This document shows positions 49,282-61,644 of a stretch of 64,000 nt of DNA, one piece after another. The stretch comes from Mercurialis annua (taxonomy: Eukaryota > Streptophyta > Magnoliopsida > Malpighiales > Euphorbiaceae). Under the pieces are notes generated by a model. It was not told the origin of the DNA, searched no databases, and saw only the letters and a list, made by a program, of their open reading frames with translations. Numbering within the stretch: the stretch's first letter is position 1; every line of letters begins with the position of its first letter. The stretch is taken from contig NC_065574.1 of the NCBI RefSeq assembly GCF_937616625.2, positions 3,534,001 to 3,598,000 of the forward strand, in the 5' to 3' direction. Made by a program: the position numbers and the translations under genes.

Positions 49282-49685
49282 TTTTTGTTTTCGAAACTTC
49301 AAAATGATTTTCGTTTTCTTTGTTCCAATTTTTAGCTCAAATAGTAGTAGCTTATGTATCATAGTTGGCTGTTCCCCCATGAGCATGTTGGGAGTAGAAA
49401 TAGCCCATGTTTGAAATTGTAATTTTGATCACAAGAAAATAATTAAAATCTGCAAGACATAAAAGATATACATTTTTTATTTCCATTGAAGGATTTGATG
49501 TAACTTGGAAGACAAGCTATTTTTACAAGCTGCATTGATGAATAATTGAAGTACTCCAATCTCCAAAACTTGTTCCTTATCCTTTTGACTGTATTGTCTT
49601 TCATCCTACACAATGCCAACTAGCTGTATAGTGTTGGAGTTCCGGAAATTGTGTACCACAGTTTTTGCATGCATAAAATGCGTCG

Positions 49686-52600
49686 CTAAAGCTGATGCAA
49701 GTTTGATTTACTTGAACCACACATGAAGTCTGGCTGATCTACTGAATGTAGTACAAGTTCTGACTGCGGAGACTCTAGCTCAAGAATAACCTGCGCAATG
49801 GCAACAGAAACAATAAGTCAACAAAAATACTCCTTTTAATTATGTAAAACTACCTTGACATAAGTACTGCATCATTTTTGATTCTAGAAACGCTTCTAAA
49901 ATTCTGAAACCTTATATTTATACTCGGGTTTTATGAAATATTATTTTTGTTGTTTCACTTTTCAATATTTCCTATTTCAACGTTTACATTTCTGTCCAAT
50001 ATATTGTTAATTTTTTGCCTGAGTATGTATATTCTCTACTTATGTACCATTGTAGGTGAGATAGTGTTCTCATATATGACATTACTGACAGCAGTGAGAA
50101 TTCATCTGTTACTCTCTCACCCCACAATGAATATTTACAGAGATTCAAAAAATTTCAAGCTTCCAGAGACAGTCTCATCGATAAAAATGATGAAACTTCC
50201 TCTTGGGAAAGCCACTAGTTCTTTCGGATTGGGACATCTGACTTTTTGTGTTGCTCATCAAAAAGGTGGCTAAGGATCATCAAATGTCTCCGGCTCACCA
50301 GTAAATAAAGTTCTTAATCTATTTCAGGAATGATCTGTGATTTAGTTGATTTGTAAATGAATTTTGACACTTGAGACTTTCAGATGTCAAGAAATAATTT
50401 CCTGAATTAGTGTTCACTGCTAATCAACCTTCCACATGCAGACACGCACAAATAGACGGACTCTTTATCATTCTGAACATACTACATATAAATGAAGGTT
50501 AAGCATTTCATACCAAAACATTATCCCCCTGCCGAAGAACTGGAGAAGGGACATAAAGGTTGCATTGTGGTCCATATGACTGCAATGGGAAAAAGGAAAA
50601 AGAAAACAAACCTAGAACCTCAGCGGAAAATAATACATACAGGTAAGAAGCTGAAATTAAGCTACAGATTCAAAATGGAAAAGAATACACAGAGAGAAAC
50701 TTATTACCGGCCAATATCTCCCTATGTTAAAGTCATTCACAAAAGCTATTCCTTTACCCCAACCGGTAAATGATATGAATGTATCTTTAACTTGGTCTGC
50801 TTTCTCAATTGAAAAGTGCCCCGTGTAGAATGCTGGTTCTTTCGAAGTACTCTCTGCAGAGTGAATAAGAAACGTATTGATTAATTTGTCTTATTTTTAT
50901 AATTGTTTGTAACCTAACAAACAACTCAAAAGCTTTCCAAATGTCATGGACCGACGACTCAGTGTGACTACAAAATCAAAATCAACCTGGAATTGATGCA
51001 GAATATGGAAAATGATCACTCAGGTTTTACAAAATTTTGAGAGCTTACTATGCTTTTTATTTAATTTTGTGTGGGCTGATGCTGCAAGGAATCTTGAAAG
51101 TGCATCTGGAATTATGGGATTGATTTTTGGCATCTCGTTCAGGTTGTGAAGAGGAACTGAAATCATTTTCCATCCATTTAAAATTCTTCTATCTAGATAA
51201 ACAGATGACAAAATTCCCTGAAAAAGTGACAAGCTGAATATCAATGCCAGGATAACAGTAATAACCATGCCATCAGAAAATCACATAACTCTTTAAGTCT
51301 TTTTGTACAGGAATTTGATTTACCTTCCTATCAAACATGTATTTCCCATAATTTACACGTCCCATATTCTCAACCTGCAAGAATGAAAAATAATTTATTA
51401 CCATAAATACACCGGGCATCAAATCTGCAAGGACCAATGTGGAGAAGAAAACAAAATTGCAGAGAATTGATCAACATTAGCAGTCTCTGTAACAGGGATA
51501 GATTATGATTATTGCTTACGTTCAGTCAATTTCAATTGTATTCAAGTCCTGAAGGCTCTCCAATAAATTAAGAGTTTTTTTTTTAAGGAAACAGACCTCA
51601 ACATAAAACAAAGAGCAAAAACTCATGCTAAGTGAGAGTGAAGCTCAATTGCCAAAAGGGTAATGAGGGCGAAACTTGATCAATCAGTAAAAAGTTTGGT
51701 GGTCTTTACGCCTATAGTAGCTTTATTTAGCTATACTAGAGAGCTAAATGTCGGAAAATAAAATTGTAGACATGTAGTCTAACTTTTCATGAGAAGGATG
51801 AATTATACCAAAAGAATTAAGCTGCTGTTCAAGGCACATTTAGCATTAGGAAGGACAAGATTTTGATTTGACCACCTCTCAATAGCACCGGCATATGTTG
51901 GCCTCCCGCCATTTCTGCCAGAAGGGCACAATGTGAACACTTGAACTCTGTCATGCACCTGCAGTAAATGAGCACTACTCCCATCAAATATTTAATGAAC
52001 TGATAACAGGGAAAATTGAAGGTCGGTCTGCATGTGAATAAAGAGCTCCAATGAATCATTGCCAGTAGCAAAAGATAGTAGAAAATAGTCAAAATCAGTT
52101 GATTAGTGGAATTACACATAAAGCACAAAGAAGGCCATTGGATATTCAGCTTAGTAAATATAAGATAGTCTTCTACCTCTGGTATAGATAATAAACTTCC
52201 ATCAAGCTTTGAAGAATACTGGGCAACATATACTAGAAATCCAAACATCTGAAAAAGAAATAATGACACAAAGAGATAAGGAATCTCATATTAAAATGGA
52301 TTGGATAACAGTAAATTACTATGAGCAGAAGACCAAGGATACCTGTCCCGCAGATTCCATTGAGACTGGATTTTCAGACTCGCCCATATCAGCAGGATTA
52401 ATCACATTAAGTAAATCAAATAAAAATGCTGTTTTCTGTAATTGAATAGGTCCATATCCTGTCTTGTCAGTATTTGGAGGAACTGGGGGAAGAGACACTG
52501 CACTGTATTGCCCTATTATCCTTCGTAGTGCTGAAATATACATTCATTAAGACAGTATCTTGTTGAATTGCTACTGAAAGCTTACACCATTTGAGCTATA

Positions 52601-55600
52601 GCTCATTGGTGACTAATTACACTCTTTAACTTGTGTTTTATCAAACCTCCATTAGTTTCATTGAGGCACTGATTCAGAAACAAATTATATTTACAAACAA
52701 TACCAGATCGCGTGACTCAACATAGACCAGTTCATTTTATTTAACATACCATGAAATTTAGCATTGTCCACATCACCAGATTCTCTAATTGGCGCATCCT
52801 GAAAGATAATTTTGAATCAGTTTGGTGGTGCATACAGCTTATTCTTTGAATTTACTGCAAGTTGGTTAAACCAAAACTAGATATGCCCTCACATAATCGT
52901 AGGAAGTGAGATCTGGCTTGTAATCAGACTTATCAGCGGCGCCAGTATTTGCTCCATTATAAAATCCAAAGTTTGTTCCACCATGGGCCATCTGCATTAA
53001 AACAAACCAGATTGTAGCATTACCATATAAGGCATTATCTTTGATAAGCATAAAGTTGGAAATTTAGAGCATACATAAAGCACAGCAGACCCATTTCGTG
53101 CTAAAATATTTTCCAAGGCAGAAGCTGTATATTCAGCATCTGTCTGCGCAATCTTCTCTCCCCAGTGCGTCAGCCAACCAGTGTAAAACTCCCTGAAAAC
53201 AAAACAGTATGAGGACTGACAACAGGACAGAAGATTTTATCTTTTAGAAATGACACTTACGCAGATAGTGGTGGTGATTTCCCAGGGGAATTAAACTCTT
53301 TCTGTAAATTGAATATAGGCCAAGGATCATCACCAGTTGTGAAATCAACAGCTGCAAAATGTTAGAGGAGATAAAGGTCAAGAAAAATGTTTTGCACAAG
53401 TTGAAGATAATAGTTATTTCAGATCTTGAATTCACCTTAAAGCATTCACATTGAGGCATGAAAAAAGCGAAAAAAAGCAATTAGAGCTAGTGATAAGAAA
53501 AACACTGCAATTTTGAAAATCAGTGGAGTCAACCTGAGAAGGTGCCACAAGGTCTATTTAATAATTTTGCACGTCCAAGCAAAGACATTAAAATGCATCA
53601 AATTGAAGTAGCCAACGATTCCAGATTTAGTCCTGAAAACAATAGTATAAATTCAAGATGTTCATTGTATACAAGAACTCCCACAGAAAGCAGACCAGGC
53701 AGACAAGTATCTAATATCTTTTTTTAATGGACGTATTCACTGAGCACAATAGACGAAAATAGAATCAAAAAATTACAGAAAATATAGATGTATGTGATAT
53801 GAAATTGAACCTGACCTGAAAATACAGCATCTCCTAGAATTGTTCCTTTCTCAAGATTTTCCCTAGAGCCACCATCTGTCGTATACCTATGACAAGTACA
53901 CTATTGTCAAGGATATGATGATATGCCAAGTCAGTCCGAGTGAAGTAAGAGGAAATGTTTTGCATAATACTATCCAATATGAGAGGAGAAGGAAATCGTG
54001 CTTTACTCATCAATGAGTCAATAAATGCACGAGGCAGGGACAAAAGCAAGAGAATGCACATGCATATGATACATAAGCTCTTTCCAGGACAAGTCCCCAC
54101 TGAATGTAAACAATAGTTATCCTCTCCAAAGTTTATGAATAGAGAAAAGATAAACCATGATGCTATGAATGTGATTTAGGCGGAATCTTTACAATCTTCC
54201 ACTGAATTCTAGCTCATTATGACAACCTTATTTTCCGCCCTTAACATTTATAGAATCCTCAATGATGTGTTTTGTAATTGAATTTTCAATAAGCTACAGC
54301 TAGTGGAAGTAGCGTAGAGATAGAACCACCTTTGTGGGCAGATGTGCTATAGCACATACATATAAAAAATTATTGATGTACATCTATATAAAACCATCTA
54401 TGTAAGACTAAAGTAATAGAGCATCTTACAATATTATGCTCTCCCCAAGGTTTTGTCTGGCCAAGTTGATCAGGTGATGAAGATAAGGTTTATCATCTCC
54501 ATATGACCCAAATTCATTTTCGATCTGTCAGCATAAACTTCTTTATCATAATTTGAAGAATAATAAGTATTGACAGTTTGAAAATACATGGGAAAAAATT
54601 GATGATAAGCTGAACATATATTATTCAACTAGATCACTAAGCGACAACAAATACCGTCCTGTATTAAGTTTGTAACATTTGAGTCCACAAAGAAATAAAT
54701 TGACCAAAGAGAGAAACTTTATATGATCTTGAAGCACCTCAGATTGTTGGAAATAATTCTCCCGAGATCAAACACGATGAATTACTATGGCATCTTCTTC
54801 TAGTTAAAAACATGTTGGAAATTAGACAAGATTTGGTAATGACAGGATAACATTTCTCATACCTGAACCATTATAATGGGGCCTCCATTGTTATAAAGGA
54901 GAGGAGCGACCTTTGGTAGCAGTACTCCCCACCATTTGTCAACCTGCCAAATTCATGTCCATTGTTTTTCTTTTTAATTCATGAATTTTAAGCAAATACA
55001 GAGATTAATTTAAGCTAGCTGCTACACTTAAGAAATACCATTATCCTCAAATATCTCTCAAAAAAGGAACCTAAGAATATGACGATAACTAGTTGCTGCA
55101 ATGTTTGTCCCCCTAAAAGCAGTTCAGGAATCAGATAGTTTTCTTAGAATAAAATCACAAGAAAATGCTCAGCATCCGGATTTGGCAATATTGCCAAATT
55201 ACCAGCCCCCTGCAGCTGATCTACTTAGAGCATCGTTCCATAATAATCCTAATATACAAGTAAATAAGGCTATTGCAGAAACTATACCAACTTAAGATAA
55301 GCAGGATCAGATGACCTCAGTTTGAGAGCCGGTTCTACACCTAGTAACCAAGCAGGAAAACCGCCTAAATCCCACTCTGCAAGAGAGAAAACAATTCCAT
55401 TAATCACTCATAGCCTGCCTACATAAAGACCAATTAGTACAAATCATAAATTGTAATTCGAAAGCTTGAATACCTCCACAAATATAAGGCCCAGGTCGAA
55501 GCATAACAAGAAAATCTAGCTTCTGGCAGAGTTTGAGGAAGGCAACTAGATCGGCAATACCATCAAAAACAAAGTTGCCAGGTTGTGGCTCATGTAGATT

Positions 55601-56242
55601 CCAAGGAACATAGGTTTGAATTGTATTCAATCCCAAAGCCTTTGCTCTCAACAACCTATCTTCCCAGTACTTAACGAGTCACAACAAGAAGTAATTTTAA
55701 TAGAGCTTTCGCAGAGAACTCGTTAAATAACTTAAAAAGAAATTAAATGCAGGCAACATGTACATCTAATTCTTATAAACAAAATGATAAAATCCTAATG
55801 AATTTTAAACTCATTAAATAATTTAAAAATAAATTATGCAGACAACATGTACATCTAATTCTTATTGACCAAATGAGAAAATCTTAATGAATTTTATATA
55901 ATTAATTTAAAGATTATACCTGAGGAAGAATCCGAAAATAGTGTAAATCGCCTCCGATTATCCGAAAAGTCTCACCGTCTCTCCAAAACATATCCTCGTT
56001 AATCTCGAAGCTTCTTCTTCCATTTACCTGAAGAAGAAAAAAACATCACTAAAATTTCAATTAATTAACATTTCAAAATCAACAAATTTTGCAGCGAAGA
56101 CCTTCCGGTGACGGTGATGATGAGTGTGAGGAAGAGACGGGAGAGGAGCAAAGACTACCGGAAGCAACACTCCCAATGCTAGTAAAGATGTTATCAGTGC
56201 TAAAAACAGCGTCGTTTTAGGTGCTCTCCTTCTCGTTGCCAT
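49686..56242 (-). CDS. BGAL17: Beta-galactosidase, GH35, BGAL17 type, 19 exons
   Basis: Exons in transcript order: 56084-56242, 55920-56027, 55474-55669, 55288-55376, 54863-54943, 54430-54524, 53816-53886, 53261-53351, 53075-53192, 52893-52991, 52750-52798, 52343-52530, 52177-52248, 51809-51958, 51324-51374, 51049-51217, 50708-50853, 50514-50579, 49686-49790. They join to 700 codons without a break, near the Arabidopsis BGAL17 length as I recall it. A signal anchor or signal peptide lies at about 10-32. The barrel domain has [10 protein letters not shown], the acid/base Glu215 in [10 protein letters not shown] and the nucleophile Glu298 in EFYTGW. The C-terminal sugar-binding half ends [12 protein letters not shown]35 enzymes remove terminal beta-galactose from wall or glycoprotein glycans in the secretory route or apoplast. 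A Met 16 codons upstream (56290) is an alternative start. The exon 1 donor is weak. Confidence 0.93.
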
Positions 56243-56510
56243 TGTTACCGCTGCTTGATTAATGTTTTTCCGTCGAGCTCCGGCGATCATTGCCGGTAGT
56301 TTATGGAAAAATGTTTGGTGTTTGTTTTACTGTTACAGTGCTAAGCAAGTGACGAAGCAGTGCGTTCACTCTCTTTAACTCGTTGACTGTTCGGATGCAT
56401 ATATATTGAAACGTTTTTCTACAGAATAAGTAGGTGAGGTTAAAAAACGGTGTTTGAAAAACTAAAGAAACGGGTTTTTATGTAGCGTTTTTGACAGTGG
56501 CGCCAAATAA

Positions 56511-56575
56511 AGGGGTTTACTATTCGCCGCCCCAAATTACTGGCCACCGCCCCAAAAATTATCATTTTACCCTTA
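56511..56575. repeat. Left terminal inverted repeat of the MULE
   Basis: GGGGTTTACTATTCGCCGCCCC followed by a CCGCCCCAAAAATTATCATTTT segment resembles plant Mutator-like element termini. The partner end is not in the window because the element is interrupted. Confidence 0.55.
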
Positions 56576-56659
56576 TTGTAAAAAAAAAAAAAATTATGAA
56601 CCAAAAAAAAAATTTGTTCTCTCAAATGATAGTAGTCCACATTTACTAATTCGATTAAA

Positions 56660-58529
56660 ATGACGGATAACGCTCGTAATTCGTCCGGAAACGAATATCC
56701 ACCATCCGAAACTAGCGTATCCGGATTTGCCGAGGTATTTTATCTATTTTACGTTCGTTTTAATTTTTTTTAATTTTTTTTAAATATTTTTAAATGGTCC
56801 ATCGCCCAAAGATGGCGATGGCCCATGCGGCCATGGGTCCCTCAGGGACGATTCCGTCCCTGAGGGACAATATTTTTCTTTTTTTTTTTTAATTTAAATA
56901 AAAAAAAAAATTTAATTAATGAAATAAATAATTAAATGTCTTTAAATTAATTAATTTTTATTAGTTAGAGATCAATTAAATTCTATTAGTTATAATATAA
57001 GTTTAGTGTTTTAATTAAATTTTATGTGGACTACTATTTATTTGTTAGTGTTTTTAATTAGAGTTTCGATTAAATTTAACTTTTTTTGTTAGCGAATTTT
57101 TGTATTCATGTGTTTAATGTTATTTTATAATTGTGATTTTATTTAACTAGTGTAATTTTAATTTATTTTTCTGAAAATTGTTACAATTATTTTCGTTTTG
57201 CAGGTTCATTTAGAAGATTATGGCAGTGACGGTATCGATTACAGTGAACGGTTTTTTTATGAAAACGGGTTTGAAAGTGATACCGAAGCAATAAATTGGG
57301 CAAAGGGAATTGCTATACAGATTGGGTTTGAGCTGGTTATTTCGTCTCACAAGAAAGGGGGGTTGGTAAAACTTTTGAAATGTTGTCGGGGTGAGAGATA
57401 TAGAGGGTCGCACACAGATTTAGATTCTTTTGCACGAAAGAATACGAAGACGAAGGCCTGCCAATGCCCTTTCAGGATTGTGGTGAAATTTATTAATGGC
57501 ACATTGACTGTTCTTGCGAAGTCTGGGATTTCAAGTATGCACAATCATGCGTTAGCTGTGTATCCTGAGGGACACCGTCAGATGAGCGGACTGAGCGCTG
57601 CGGCCAAAATGATTGTGCGGGATATGAGTGCGGCACAAGCTAAGCCGTGTGCTATTTTGGCGGCTGTTCAAGAAAAATTTCCATCTGACAACCCTACAAG
57701 AAGACAAGTTTATAATTACAGAGATAATTTGAGAAAGTCCAGCTTTGAGGATAGAGATATGGTAGGTCAGTTTTTTCATTTGGCTCTGACGCACAACTAT
57801 TTACACTGGACGCTTTCTGAGGAGAGCACAGGTGTGTTGACCCATCTTTTCATGTCGCATCCTGACTCCGTGCGGTTAGTCCGAACTTACCCCTGGGTGA
57901 TCGGTATGGACTCCACGTATAAGACCAACAAATACCACATGCCTTTCTTTGAGATTATCGGTATGACTCCTTCTAACAAGAACTTCTTAATTGCATATGC
58001 AATTATGAAGGATGAGACCGAGGGGAGTTACAGATGGGTGTTGGAAAGGTTGAGGTTTTTGATTGGCGACCACCTACAGCCGACTTGTATTTTTACTGAT
58101 CGAGAGTTGGGGCTGCTTAAACCAGTGAAAGAGATATTTCCACAAACCCCTCATCTGCTTTGTACGTGGCACATAAATAAGGATGTAGAAGACAAAGTGT
58201 TCAAACTGTGTGGGAGAGACACCGCAATAACTGATACTTTCATGAATGGGTCGTGGAAGAAACTTATTAAGGCTCAAACAGAGGAACAATACGTAGCAGC
58301 TTTGACCACTGTGAAAATGCGGACTAGAGCGTTTCCAGCTGTGATGCAATATCTTGACCGTACTTGGTTGGGGCACAAAGAGAAGTTTGTATCATGTTGG
58401 ACAAACAAAGTCTTACATTTTGGAAACACCACTACGTGTAGAGTGGAGAGTGCACATGCTCAGCTAAAGCAGTGGCTCAACTCTAGTACAGGTGCTCTAG
58501 ACACAGTTTGGACGAAGGTGGACTGCGTT
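56660..58529 (+). pseudogene. MULE transposase gene, interrupted by retrotransposon
   Basis: Exon 1 is 56660-56734 (25 codons from ATG) and exon 2 starts at 57204 after a clean TTGCAG, keeping frame. The protein has a FAR1/MuDR-type zinc-finger region (CQCPFRIVV, later MHNHALAV) and a MULE transposase core. The core carries the first acid in VIGMDSTYKTNKY, DETEGSYRWVLERL, the second acid in CIFTDRELGL, and the histidine segment LLCTWHINKDV. The frame is open until 58529, where a chromovirus LTR interrupts it at about 440 codons; the C-terminal part, including the usual SWIM finger, is displaced beyond the window. Such transposases cut and paste Mutator-like elements in the nucleus. The intact frame suggests recent activity before the break. 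It is divergent from BGAL17, starting about 220 bp from that gene's start. Confidence 0.85.
56800..56868. other. Three adjacent hairpins in the MULE intron
   Basis: CATCGCC (56800-56806) pairs with GGCGATG (56814-56820). CCCATG (56822-56827) pairs with CATGGG (56832-56837). GTCCCTCAGGGAC (56837-56849) pairs exactly with 56856-56868 over a 6-base loop. The GC content is far above its surroundings. Confidence 0.85.
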
Positions 58530-60757
58530 TGTCACGACCCAATCTCAGAGCCGAGACCGGCGCTAGGGAATGGGAGTGGTTGCTCCGAAACCCGTAGCAA
58601 GCCTAAAAACGTAAAATAATTTTTCGCAAAACACAAACGTCATGCATGACATAAGCAATCACGTGTCATGCAGAAGCACACATGCCAGGTACACATATCC
58701 TCTGGCAGTCACAATATATATAACGCAGCAAGCGTAAAACGTTTAAAACTTTAAAACGTTAAAGTTATATTTACAGAAAACTATACATACAAGCTGACTT
58801 ACAAAACACTTATCTACTGCAGCTCTAAGAGTAAAGTACTGTTTCTTTACATACTCAAAAATACAGACTTCTGGAAGTAGGATAGAAGTCCGTTGCTTCA
58901 AAGCGTCTTTATCCTGAAAGGAAATCTGTGAGGGGTCAGTATATTGGGATATACTGAGTGAGTTCATACATTTACTGATAAGTATTCAAATAAAACATAA
59001 AGTCGTAATCAATCATATGTAGCCAAGTACAAGATCCGATTGAAACCCTAATCCTCAAATATGTTAACCGTATATATTCAGAGGAAGACTTATCCAATAG
59101 TCCGACCCGGGAGTATTCACACTCTACCACGTCAGTCGCGACACTTCTCTTAATCCCAGTGGTGGGTCTAACCCACTAGATACGGGGCTCAGGTTACACT
59201 GTAACCGAGTTCACTCTCGTATCACAATCATACATCTACCTTCAGAACTCATATACTTAATCATATTCACAGCTGTATCAAATCAAAACTGGCGATCACA
59301 CAGTCCTATTGCCGCTCAATAGGTAGCACGTTCCATCGGATCAATACTGGTTTCAAATCAAGCATATGTGCAACTCACTTAAAGATTTAATATATAAATC
59401 ATGCAATTCAAATATAAAGCAATATAAAATAATTGCTTAATTAAATACTTTAAAAGCAAATCGTATAAACTCACTGAAAACGCTTATCCAAAAAATACGT
59501 CGGGGCTTTAGAAACGTCAAGCTTCCCGAGCTCCTGGTCCAGCTCCTTCTTGCCTCGCTGGATCTAGAAAAATTTCAAAACATTTGACTCACATCAGAAT
59601 CCTATTCTAAGATTGATTCTAGACTCGAGACTCGACATATTGAACTCTTATTAATCGTCGTGCTTCTCACGCATATCCCATTAAACGATATCAAACTCGT
59701 TTACGAATCGCAAATTACTTCCAATTCAATCTTCTTATAACCTCATTAGGTTAACTACTATTCGATTTCCGATTCAATACGCGTAATTAATTCAATCGAA
59801 GTACGAAGACTCAAGGTGCGAGAATCGAAGGGTGCACGCTCGTGCAGGGAGGTACACGTTCGTGTACCTTGGTACACGTTCGTGTACCATATGAGGGTAC
59901 ACGTTCGTGTACCATTGATGGTACACGTTCGTGTACCTCAAGTACACGTTCGTGTACCACAGTACACGATCGTGTACAGTCGTGCACGATCCCCCGGAAT
60001 CGATTTCCGGGGTTCCCGACCTGCTATATACGCAAAAACGCTCCAAACTCAACCAAAACGCGTATTCTAAGCTCAAAACGCTATATATCAATCCTAAACT
60101 CGATAAAACGATAAAATCGTTTCGTGGCCTAAAACTTTGAATCGATATAACTTAAAATATAATCAACGAAACGGTAAAACGTCAAGCTTACCGTGATTAC
60201 CCGTCGAAATACGATCGTTTGGAGTTATAGAACGTCGGAAACGGACGAGAAACGGAATCGAGCGACGGAAACGATACGGTATCGCCGTTTAGAACGAGAG
60301 AAAGGAAAAAGAAGATGAAGGTTCTGTAACCTTCATCTGAAGGTATGAATTATATATATAATGGCTAACTTGCCATTTGGTCCTTGAAACTTTTCAAAAC
60401 TTACAATTTAGTCCAAATCGAAATCAATTAATCTTTCTATTAATTCAACTACGTATTATTTATCTCCAAATAAATAATACTAACTCAAAAATACATATTT
60501 CCATCAAAAATCCTCAAATCTCTATTTTCGGGCTTAATTGGCTAATTTGCACTTTAGCCCCTAAACTTTGCATAATTTGCAATTTAGCCCCAAAATACCT
60601 CCACATCCAAATTTTCAACATTAACTCCTTAAATCCCGCTAATTGACTCATTAGATTTTATTCTTGAATTTCCGATATAATTAAATTAAATTCTCTTTAT
60701 TAATTTATCGGAAATCACGACACGTGGCACGACGTAATTATCTTAAAATATTTTGGG
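58530..60757 (-). mobile_element. Chromovirus (Tekay-like) LTR, reverse orientation
   Basis: Begins TGTCACGACCC, the complement of the usual ...GGGTCGTGACA end, and runs as the inverted, diverged counterpart of 61645-63832. It stops at TTTTGGG, about 8 bp short of the expected ...GGGTATTACA terminus, where integrase coding starts. Substitutions and indels against the forward LTR are many (for example 59040-59300), so the two do not come from one insertion. The open stretches inside are not genes. Confidence 0.85.
59831..60010. repeat. Array of GTACACGWWCGTGTAC palindromes, reverse LTR
   Basis: Six 16-bp near-palindromes lie at 59852-59867, 59872-59887, 59897-59912, 59921-59936, 59942-59957 and 59962-59977 (the last perfect). 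They are framed by GTGCACG variants and followed by a CCCCGGAA...TTCCGGGG hairpin at about 59993-60012. Confidence 0.9.
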
Positions 60758-61640
60758 CTCATTTCTGGAAAAGCGTACAAGACGCGTTAGGAACACGATT
60801 AAATTTCAGCACTGCGTTTCATCCTCAGACAGACGGTCAGTCTGAGCGGACGATTCAAACGTTAGAAGATATGCTTCGACTTTGCGTATTAGACTTCGGA
60901 GGTAGTTGGGATACGTACCTACCTCTAGTCGAGTTTGCCTACAACAACAGCTATCATTCAAGCATCGAGATGGCTCCTTACGAAGCATTATACGGGCGAA
61001 AGTGTCGATCTCCTATCTGTTGGGACGAAGTCGGTGAACGAAAGCTCACTGGAGCAGAGATCATCCAGATTACGTCAGAAAAAGTACCATTGATAAAGCA
61101 GCGTTTGAATACTGCTTCCAGTCGACAGAAGAGTTATGCGGACCCCAAGAGGAAGGATATCGAATTTCAGCTCGGAGACTACGTGTTTCTCAAAGTATCA
61201 CCGATGAAGGGAGTAATTCGTTTCGGAAAGAAGGGTAAATTGGCTCCGAGATATGTCGGACCGTATCAGATCGTGGAGCGTATAGGCTCAGTTGCCTATA
61301 AGCTAGACTTGCCACAGGAGATGTCGCAAGTTCATCCGGTCTTCCATATTTCCATGCTTCGGAAGTATGTACCAGACCCTTCTCGAATAATTCAACCACA
61401 AGTGGTGGACGTGAGCGAGGAACTAACTTACGAAGAACGGCCAGTGCAGATTGTCGACACGCAGATACGACAATTACGAACGAAGAAGATTCCAATGGTG
61501 AAAGTTCTTTGGAGAAGTCAATCCGTAGAAGAGTGCACGTGGGAGACAGAAGAGGATATGCGGCAGAAGTATCCATATCTATTTACTCAAGGTACGTGGC
61601 TAAATTTTAAATTCGAGGACGAATTTATTTTAAGGGGGGG
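60758..61640 (+). pseudogene. Ty3/gypsy chromovirus pol fragment: integrase end plus chromodomain
   Basis: Starts inside the integrase core at FWKSVQDALG. It keeps the third catalytic acid (Glu of HPQTDGQSERTIQ) but lacks the zinc finger and the first two Asp residues, so it is dead. It continues with the GPY/F module (KLAPRYVGPYQIVERIG), HPVFHISMLRKY and a chromodomain-like end (VKVLWRSQSVEECTWETEEDM) that in live elements steers insertion to heterochromatin. The frame then runs through the purine tract AAGGGGGGG into the LTR. The first dozen codons of the open frame before 60758 are LTR sequence, not pol. Confidence 0.9.
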
Positions 61641-61644
61641 TGAA
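61631..61644 (+). other. Polypurine tract of the forward chromovirus element
   Basis: AAGGGGGGGTGAA immediately before the LTR start TGTAATACCCC at 61645. Confidence 0.8.

Noticed and set aside
49026..49307. 93-residue Cys/Arg-rich frame
   Set aside because: It overlaps the better-supported 64-residue gene in another frame; the composition is that of an out-of-frame reading.
49947..50273. 108-residue plus-strand frame
   Set aside because: It lies in the last intron of BGAL17 (49791-50513) on the opposite strand, with no domain or splice context.
59792..60140. Overlapping open frames with repeated RVPxYT-type peptides in several frames on both strands
   Set aside because: They are translations of the DNA palindrome array; the same frames recur in the inverted LTR copy, and no start context or domain is present.
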